A DNA stretch of 64,000 nucleotides from Urophycis tenuis (Eukaryota; Chordata; Actinopteri; Gadiformes; Phycidae), in contig JAXIVH010000018.1 in NCBI GenBank assembly GCA_036785325.1, positions 5,196,467 through 5,260,466 on the forward strand, read 5' to 3'. Every line of letters begins with the position of its first letter. Positions within the stretch are counted from its first letter, which is position 1. Positions 57,358 to 64,000 of this stretch are shown here, piece after piece. The position numbers and the translations under genes were made by a program. The notes under the pieces are model-generated. The model made no database searches. It was not told the origin of the DNA and worked only from the letters and a program-made list of their open reading frames with translations.

Positions 57358-60300
57358 ATGTCACTCCCAGCAGAGGAAACAGACAATCCCACAGACACGC
57401 CACTTAGGTCTAGCTCACGTGAGAGAAAGCTAACAGAGAAAGGCCAAGAGATGCATGACCAAGACATTAAAAAACATGCAAAAACATTTAACAAAGCCTA
57501 TGATTCTTGGAAGCTAGTAGCGAGGGAGACAAGGACAAAATTAAAAACCTTCTGCTCATTAGAAGACCTCAATAAATTACACGAAGATATTCAAACAAAG
57601 TATGATGCTGTAAGAATGCAGTACGAACCTATTCTACGTAACAGTAACACCACGCCAGAGATTGTCAAAAAAATGGATGCCTGTGGTATACTGACAAAAG
57701 AAATTTGTGACCTCATAAGCAACCGTCTAGAGACTATTAATGAAGATTATAATGATCAACTTGAAAAAGAAAGAGTAAGAGAAACGTTAAACAAAAATGA
57801 ATATGGATCTGTCTTTGGCCTAACTAAAACTGAAACTATAAGTTCATTCGACACATCAGAGAAATCGAGCAACCACTCCAGCTCAGCCAGTGCCCACAGC
57901 AGTAGAGTAGATGCAGAAGCAGAGCTTGCTGCTAAGCTGGAGCAATCAAAGGCCATGGAAGAAATTCAAGCACAGCAAGCACATCTTCACAAGTTAGAAA
58001 GTGAATGGAAACTTAAAGAAGCAAAAATGTTGTCAGAAATGAAACAAAGAGAGGTGGAGATGCAACAACAGTTGGAACAAGAGAGAGCAAAACTGCAACA
58101 GTTACAAGCAGAAAAGGAGGTCGCTATAGCAGCAGCTCGTGTTAGAGCATATGACAGTTTTGAAGGTTTTGAGAACCACAATGAAGAAATTAAAAACAAA
58201 ACTAGCTCTGCTTGTTATAGAATACAAACTGAACCTCAATTGAATCCAGATGCTGCTTCATTCCAACCTCACCAGGCAGTGCCTGAAATGACAATGACCC
58301 AGGAGTCTGTCAGTTTAGCTCAAGCAATTTCCAGCTCATTAAGTATGAATCGCTTGCCAGTCCCTGAACCCACCACCTTTAGTGGTGACCCTTTAAGGTT
58401 TACTGATTGGAAAATGTCATTCATGACTCTGATTGATAGAAAACCACTCCCAGCAAGTGAAAAGATGTTTTATTTAAAAAATTATCTTGCTGGAGAGGCG
58501 CGCAAGGCTGTAGAAGGTTTCTTTTATCGAGATTCAGAGAATGCATACAATGGAGCATGGAAAGTTTTACAGGACAGATATGGAAACCCATTCATCATAC
58601 AGAAAGCTTTCCGCGATAAGCTCATGAAATGGCCAAAGATCAGCACAAACGACCCGTTAGCACTACGAGAGTTCGCCGACTTCCTCCAAAGCTGCACTGA
58701 GGCAGTTCCACACGTCAAAGGACTAGCCATCCTTAACGATTGTGAGGAAAACCACAAGTTGCTCAAAAAACTGCCAGAATGGATTGTCCGAAAGTGGAGT
58801 CGAATTGTTGTGGATGAACTTGACACATCTGACAGCTATCCAGATCTTGCATGCTTCACAGGGTTCCTCAGCAAAGAAGCACGGATAGCCTGTAACCCTA
58901 TTGCTTCTCCACTGCTGATCAATTTCAAACCTGTAGATGATAGAATCCCAAAGAGAACCAAAGTCTTCAACACAAACACACAACCAAAGAGTTTCGCTCA
59001 GGAGAAACAAGAAACAAACGGCAGTAAACCAAAATCACTTTGTTCTGTCTGTAAAAGTGACGCTCATAGCATCACAAAGTGTCCCACTTTCACAGCAAAG
59101 AGTGTTGAAGATAAAAAGACATTCGTCCATGAAAATCGACTCTGTTTTGGATGCTTGAGAAAGGGTCATATGACCAAGGATTGTAAGAGACGACACACGT
59201 GCAACATATGCAGCCGTCGTCACCCAACCTGCTTGCACGAAGACAGGAAGCAAAGACCTGTGGAAGCAATAACGAATAGCTCCACTTCCACAGAAGAACG
59301 TGCAAGTCAGGAAACATACAAGGTCGTATCCCATACGTCAACACAACGTGTTTCTGCTACCTCAAGTATCGTCCCAGTCTTTGTGTCTTCAGCACAAGAA
59401 CCGCACAGAGAAATACTTACATACGCAATACTCGACACACAGAGTGACTCAACATTTGTCTTAGAAGACATACTTGACAAACTGAATGTGAAGGTCCAGC
59501 CAGTAAAGCTGAAACTTAGTACAATGACAGCTATTGACAAAATCATATCGAGCAAGAGTGTTCATAGTCTACAAGTTAGAGGACTCCATTCGGAGAACTG
59601 CATTAAACTACAGCAGGCCTACAGCCGTGACTTCATCCCGGTGGACAAGTCATACGTTCCCACGAAGGAAACAGCATTACTGTGGCCTCATCTCAGAGAC
59701 TTGGCAGATAAGTTGCCACCCCTCCAAGACTGTGACGTAGGGCTACTAATAGGATACGACTGTCCAGCAGCACTGGCTCCTCTTGAAGTCATCTTAGGTG
59801 ACAAAAACCAACCATTCGCACAGAGATCAGAACTAGGGTGGAGCATAATAGGTTCATCAAACCCCCACCTAGACAGACAAGGAAGTCAAAGCTTTGTGCA
59901 TCGGCTAACAGTAAAAGAACTGCCAGTTCCATTGGCGACAGATGTTTTAAAGGCCCTGGAATCAGACTTCACTGAGAGAACTCATGAGGATAAATATGTG
60001 TCCCAAGATGATGTTCATTTCATACAGTTCCTCAGTAACCACATCACACAGAAGGAGGACGGGCATTATGAAATGCCTCTCCCTTTCAAAGGCAACAGTC
60101 CGCCCAACCTACCAAACAACAAGAGGCTAGCCACAGTTCGCTTACAGTGTCTTAAGAAAAAGTTAAAGGCCAACAAACAATACTATGATCAATACAAAAC
60201 GTTCATGGAAGAAACAATTAACAAGGGTGATGCAGAGCCTGCCCCTACAACATCTGAGAGAGAGACAGAGTGGTACCTTCCGCATCACGGCATCTACCAC

Positions 60301-63276
60301 CCCAGAAAACCGGATAAGTTGAGGGTCGTTTTTGACTGTTCGGCCCAATTCCATGGGGTTTCTCTAAACGACACTCTGCTAACTGGGCCTGATCTAATCA
60401 ATCCTCTGGTAGGAGTACTTTGCAGATTCAGGAAGGAAGCCGTAGCCATTATCTGTGACATAGAAAGAATGTTTTATCAATTCTCTGTCACTCCTGAATC
60501 CAGGAATTATCTGAAGTTCCTCTGGTGGAAAGGTGGAGATTTGGAGAAGGAACCACAGGAGTACAGGATGGCGGTTCACCTCTTTGGAGCCGCTTCGTCT
60601 CCTGGATGTGCCAATTTTGGCTTAAAGCATCTAGCACGACGACACAAAGCTAGCTATCCTCTAGCATCCACATTTGTGGAGAAAAACTTTTATGTTGATG
60701 ACGGGTTAGTCAGCGTCCCATCAGCTGATGAAGCCAAGCAACTGATCTCGGAGTCACAAGAGTTGTGCAAAAGAGGAGGCCTGCGCCTTCACAAATTCAA
60801 CTCGAATGAAGAAGCAGCACTCTCTTGCTTAGACCCTTCTGAAAGAGCAGCAAACATTGAGCCTCTAGGTCTTGATCCACACCCAGCAGAACGTGCTCTT
60901 GGCATTCAATGGTCGATAAAAGAGGACACTTTCAGCTTTAACATCAGCTTGAAAGATCAGCCTTCAAATCGTCGTGGTTGTCTGTCTGTCATCGCTTCCC
61001 TCTACGATCCACTTGGATTCATCGCTCCATTCAGCCTAAACGGAAAACGTATCCTTCAAGAGCTTTGTCACAGAGGCAACGGATGGGATGACCCACTCCC
61101 AGGAGATATGAAGCCACGGTGGGAGGAATGGATAAATGGTCTTCTCAAGTTGAAAGAGGTCTCAATTCCAAGATGTTATCACCCACATGACTTTTATGAC
61201 ATTGTCAGGGTAGAGTTACACCATTTTTCAGATGCTAGTTGCGTGGGATATGGTGCGTGTTCTTACCTTAGGTACAAAAATGACAAGGATGAAGTCCATT
61301 GCGGTCTTGTGATGGCGAAAGCAAGGGTTGCACCCTCAAAGGTCACAAGTATCCCGAGGCTAGAACTCTCAGCAGCAGTTGTTTCTGCAAAACTCAGTGT
61401 CATGTTAAAATGTGAACTTGACATGAAAATTGATCAAGAATTTTTCTGGACTGATTCACAAGTCGTGCTTGGGTACATCAACAATGATGCTCGTAGGTTC
61501 CACATATTTGTTGCAAACCGTGTTCAACTGATTAGAGATAATAGTGATCCCAATCAATGGCATTATGTGGACACCGCAGAAAACCCGGCCGACCATGCAT
61601 CCCGAGGTCTTCGTGCTTCAGACATTCACTCAACGAACTGGCTGCGAGGACCAAAGTTTCTCTGGGAACGTGAATTACATCTAACACCCAACACTCCAAC
61701 AGACTTACTCGTTGGTGATCCTGAAGTCAAGAAAATTCAGGTACTTGCAACCGAAACCAGTAACTGCAACGACATCCTCAGGCGTCTGAGTCAGTTTTCC
61801 TCATGGACAACTCTTGTAAAGGTGGTTGCAAGAATCAAGAGACTGAGGTCTAAACAAATACAACATAGTGAACATGTGACTGTCGAGGAGCATGAGAAGG
61901 CTGCTGAGTCAGTAATTAAGATTGTACAGCAGCAAGCCTTCCCCCATGAGATAAAAATGCTTCAAGGTGGAAAAGACCTTCCAAACTCAAGCTCTCTCTT
62001 CAGTCTTGATCCCTTCTGGTCTGAAGGACTCCTCCGTGTTGGTGGGAGATTAAAACAGTCATCTCTTTGTCACAAAATCAAGCACCCAGTCATCTTACCA
62101 AACGACAGTCATATCACTAAACTGATTGTGTCCCACTACCACGCTAAGACATGCCATCAGGGTCGAACCCAGACACAAATGGAGCTTAGGACCAATGGAT
62201 TCTGGGTCATTAGTGGGAGCAAGCTGGTTGCTAAGCTGATACGCACCTGTGTGCTTTGCAGGAAACTTCGACGGCCGACAGAGAGCCAGCGGATGGCTGA
62301 ACTCCCTAAAGAACGTCTTGAAGCCTCAGCACCTTTCACGTATAGCGGCATGGACTGTTTTGGCCCATTCATTGTAAAGAAAGGCCGCAAAGAATACAAA
62401 AGATATGGCCTTATTTTCACATGTATGTACTCTAGAGCTGTCCATATCGAAATGCTTGAAGATTTGTCGACAGACTCATTCATCAATGCATTGAGATGCT
62501 TTATCAGTCTCAGAGGAGCTGTCCGACAACTACATTGCGACCAAGGTTCTAACTTCATTGGCGCCAGAAATGAGTTTAAGGAAGCACTTAAACAATGTGA
62601 CACCAAATTACTTGAAATCTACCTGACAGAAAGGCAGTGCGAATTTGTCTTCAACGCCCCTTCGGCCAGCCACGCAGGCGGTGTCTGGGAACGGCAAATC
62701 AGAACCATTAGAAATGTGCTAAACGCCACCTTTGCACAGTGTCCAGGTCGACTTGACGACGCCTCTCTCAGAACACTTTTATATGAGGCCATGGCTATCG
62801 TTAACAGCCGCCCATTAACAGTAGATGGGATCAATGATCCACAAGCGCTAGAGCCCTTAACACCGAATCACCTCATCATGATGAAGCCTAAAGTTGCTCT
62901 TCCTCCCCCTGGAGTATTTGTTAAGGAGGATTTGTATGCTACAAAGAGATGGAGAAGAGTTCAGTATCTCATTGAGCAATTCTGGGGTCGCTGGAAAAGG
63001 GAGTATTTACTCAACATATCTATAAGACAAAAATGGCACTTACCTCAGCGCAACCTCACAGTAAATGATATTGTCATTATTAAAGACGACAACCTTCCGA
63101 GAAATCATTGGCAGCTAGGACGAGTGGTGGAGACTGTTCAAGACAGTGATGGTTTAGTTCGTAGAGTCAGAGTGCAAGTAGGAGATCGAAAGCCTCAAAG
63201 AAAACATGATTCCCCCTCCAAACCTTCAATTATTGAGAGACCAATCCAAAAATTAGTGCTTCTCCTTGAGAACTGA
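57358..63276 (+). CDS. BEL/Pao gag-pol polyprotein, 1972 aa, uninterrupted
   Basis: Retrotransposon polyprotein. In order: a gag region with a Gln/Glu-rich coiled coil (about 190-265) and a capsid-like core (about 330-500); zinc-knuckle-type Cys/His motifs at about 562 (CSVCKSDAH), 596 (CFGCLRKGH) and 613; an aspartic protease with the active-site DT at about 693; a Pao-type reverse transcriptase with ICDIERMF (D1034) and YVDD (1112-1115); an RNase H with SDAS and WTDSQ; an H2C2 integrase finger (about 1590-1640); an integrase core with acidic residues at about 1666, 1728 and 1778; and a C-terminal domain with WGRWKREYL and LGRVVE (about 1870-1940). The length is normal for an intact BEL/Pao element and no stop or frameshift is seen. 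The start at 57358 is the first ATG of the frame with no competing upstream frame. Confidence 0.95.
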   Translation: MSLPAEETDNPTDTPLRSSSRERKLTEKGQEMHDQDIKKHAKTFNKAYDSWKLVARETRTKLKTFCSLEDLNKLHEDIQTKYDAVRMQYEPILRNSNTTPEIVKKMDACGILTKEICDLISNRLETINEDYNDQLEKERVRETLNKNEYGSVFGLTKTETISSFDTSEKSSNHSSSASAHSSRVDAEAELAAKLEQSKAMEEIQAQQAHLHKLESEWKLKEAKMLSEMKQREVEMQQQLEQERAKLQQLQAEKEVAIAAARVRAYDSFEGFENHNEEIKNKTSSACYRIQTEPQLNPDAASFQPHQAVPEMTMTQESVSLAQAISSSLSMNRLPVPEPTTFSGDPLRFTDWKMSFMTLIDRKPLPASEKMFYLKNYLAGEARKAVEGFFYRDSENAYNGAWKVLQDRYGNPFIIQKAFRDKLMKWPKISTNDPLALREFADFLQSCTEAVPHVKGLAILNDCEENHKLLKKLPEWIVRKWSRIVVDELDTSDSYPDLACFTGFLSKEARIACNPIASPLLINFKPVDDRIPKRTKVFNTNTQPKSFAQEKQETNGSKPKSLCSVCKSDAHSITKCPTFTAKSVEDKKTFVHENRLCFGCLRKGHMTKDCKRRHTCNICSRRHPTCLHEDRKQRPVEAITNSSTSTEERASQETYKVVSHTSTQRVSATSSIVPVFVSSAQEPHREILTYAILDTQSDSTFVLEDILDKLNVKVQPVKLKLSTMTAIDKIISSKSVHSLQVRGLHSENCIKLQQAYSRDFIPVDKSYVPTKETALLWPHLRDLADKLPPLQDCDVGLLIGYDCPAALAPLEVILGDKNQPFAQRSELGWSIIGSSNPHLDRQGSQSFVHRLTVKELPVPLATDVLKALESDFTERTHEDKYVSQDDVHFIQFLSNHITQKEDGHYEMPLPFKGNSPPNLPNNKRLATVRLQCLKKKLKANKQYYDQYKTFMEETINKGDAEPAPTTSERETEWYLPHHGIYHPRKPDKLRVVFDCSAQFHGVSLNDTLLTGPDLINPLVGVLCRFRKEAVAIICDIERMFYQFSVTPESRNYLKFLWWKGGDLEKEPQEYRMAVHLFGAASSPGCANFGLKHLARRHKASYPLASTFVEKNFYVDDGLVSVPSADEAKQLISESQELCKRGGLRLHKFNSNEEAALSCLDPSERAANIEPLGLDPHPAERALGIQWSIKEDTFSFNISLKDQPSNRRGCLSVIASLYDPLGFIAPFSLNGKRILQELCHRGNGWDDPLPGDMKPRWEEWINGLLKLKEVSIPRCYHPHDFYDIVRVELHHFSDASCVGYGACSYLRYKNDKDEVHCGLVMAKARVAPSKVTSIPRLELSAAVVSAKLSVMLKCELDMKIDQEFFWTDSQVVLGYINNDARRFHIFVANRVQLIRDNSDPNQWHYVDTAENPADHASRGLRASDIHSTNWLRGPKFLWERELHLTPNTPTDLLVGDPEVKKIQVLATETSNCNDILRRLSQFSSWTTLVKVVARIKRLRSKQIQHSEHVTVEEHEKAAESVIKIVQQQAFPHEIKMLQGGKDLPNSSSLFSLDPFWSEGLLRVGGRLKQSSLCHKIKHPVILPNDSHITKLIVSHYHAKTCHQGRTQTQMELRTNGFWVISGSKLVAKLIRTCVLCRKLRRPTESQRMAELPKERLEASAPFTYSGMDCFGPFIVKKGRKEYKRYGLIFTCMYSRAVHIEMLEDLSTDSFINALRCFISLRGAVRQLHCDQGSNFIGARNEFKEALKQCDTKLLEIYLTERQCEFVFNAPSASHAGGVWERQIRTIRNVLNATFAQCPGRLDDASLRTLLYEAMAIVNSRPLTVDGINDPQALEPLTPNHLIMMKPKVALPPPGVFVKEDLYATKRWRRVQYLIEQFWGRWKREYLLNISIRQKWHLPQRNLTVNDIVIIKDDNLPRNHWQLGRVVETVQDSDGLVRRVRVQVGDRKPQRKHDSPSKPSIIERPIQKLVLLLEN

Positions 63277-63438
63277 GTAAACAGACAGTGACAACTGTTT
63301 TTGGGTGCACACTGCTTCATTGTGTATGATGTTTTACCTCTGATATTTCAATGTACGTTATTCATTTATTAGAATCAAGAAATCCTGTACAATTCATTTG
63401 TGTACTTGCTCATTCATTGTAGCAGGATTTAGTGGGAG

Positions 63439-64000
63439 TGTAAATGGCAGCATATTTGCCAGTTCTAGCACTTTGCGTTTGTGCTTTTATTTTGAAGAGC
63501 ACCGCTCTTCTTCTAATACTTTCCGTTGTCGTTGACCACTGTTACTGGACTTACTGCTCCCGTCTTGTCGGATTGTCATGTGCACGTCGCTCCACAGTTG
63601 GTAAACATGCAAACACCTTTACTTGTCTTATTCTGTGTGGAAACATGTGAAAGGGCATTTTATCGTGGTTCGTTTCATGTTTGTTTCGTTTTCATGTCAT
63701 GTTTAAAGGAGTGTTACTGCGAGGTGTGTGCGGAAGACAGGCTAACAGGCTGAGCTTAAACTTAGCGCCCTCGGAAGCAGAAGGAGGTATGAGGAGACCG
63801 ATAGTCCATTCATTGTAAAGTGGTTTATTTTTTATTTAAAACAAGGGAACTGTCATGATTTAAGTTTAGTAAAATATTTGTATTTAGTTTAAAATGTAAA
63901 CGTGATTTCTATATTATTCGTAAGAAATAATATGGTACTGTGGCATTTGTATTTTTTTTGTCCACATAGTTTTCACGGTGTCAGAATACGAGGCGAAAGA
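63439..64000 (+). repeat. 3' LTR, truncated by the window edge
   Basis: The 562 visible bases appear identical to 56120-56681, read block by block. The remainder lies beyond the window. Confidence 0.95.

Larger units (their letters stand above)
56120..64000 (+). mobile_element. BEL/Pao LTR retrotransposon, apparently intact, right LTR cut by the window end
   Basis: An LTR-like direct repeat starts TGTAAATGGCAGCATATTTG at 56120 and again at 63439, with the offset of 7319 bp unchanged through the 562 bp visible. A single long open frame between them carries all gag-pol domains in BEL/Pao order. There is no envelope gene. It inserted in the intron just before the minus-strand exon at 55779-56090. 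The target duplication cannot be tested because the right flank is outside. Confidence 0.95.

Overview
The window is nuclear DNA of a ray-finned (teleost-like) fish. It has spliced vertebrate genes with GT-AG introns, very many CA/GT microsatellites, and a mobile-element mix typical of fish: L2/CR1-type LINEs, PIF/Harbinger, THAP-type P elements, Tc1/mariner, TTAA foldback elements and a BEL/Pao retrotransposon. No tRNA, rRNA or CRISPR array was recognised.

Left part (about 3.1-28.2 kb): three intact host genes, all on the + strand. The first encodes a LAMMER/CLK dual-specificity kinase (clk4-like). It was reconstructed as 13 coding exons, 3105-14366, 514 aa, with all kinase motifs present. 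The second is a BTG/Tob-family antiproliferative gene (btg3-like; 4 exons, 17398-20409, 297 aa). The third is hnrnpab (7 coding exons, 22745-25634, 339 aa, two RRMs and a Gly/Tyr-rich tail), with a probable 3'UTR intron and poly(A) signal near 28.15 kb. In all three genes the phases close exactly across every junction. CLK kinases phosphorylate SR proteins and hnRNP A/B binds RNA, so two of the three products act in RNA processing. The clk4 introns are unusual: they are packed with (CA)n after donors and (GT)n before acceptors. A btg3 intron ends in a 31-bp minisatellite whose unit repeats the real 3' splice site.

Middle (about 30.7-48.5 kb): a decayed Tc1/mariner copy, then a stack of insertions within insertions. 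An L2-like LINE remnant holds a second LINE. The second holds a third LINE in reverse orientation, and also a separate CR1/L2-type tail that itself contains another LINE tail. The reverse LINE holds a PIF/Harbinger element, which holds a complete 5.16-kb P element with perfect 31-bp terminal repeats and an 8-bp target duplication. Target duplications or rejoined reading frames support most levels. A second, more diverged P/THAP transposase gene follows at 44.3-48.4 kb.

Right part (about 50.7-64 kb): three copies of one MITE, an 817-bp near-perfect palindrome flanked by TTAA, a composite 2.6-kb foldback, one minus-strand exon of a host-type gene, and a BEL/Pao retrotransposon. The BEL/Pao element has an uninterrupted 1,972-aa polyprotein, and its LTR copies look identical over the 562 bp visible. 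Its 5' LTR sits 29 bp from the splice acceptor of the minus-strand exon. The right LTR runs off the window.

All exon models come from reading splice sites and frames by eye. Family names come from remembered motifs, not from a database search.
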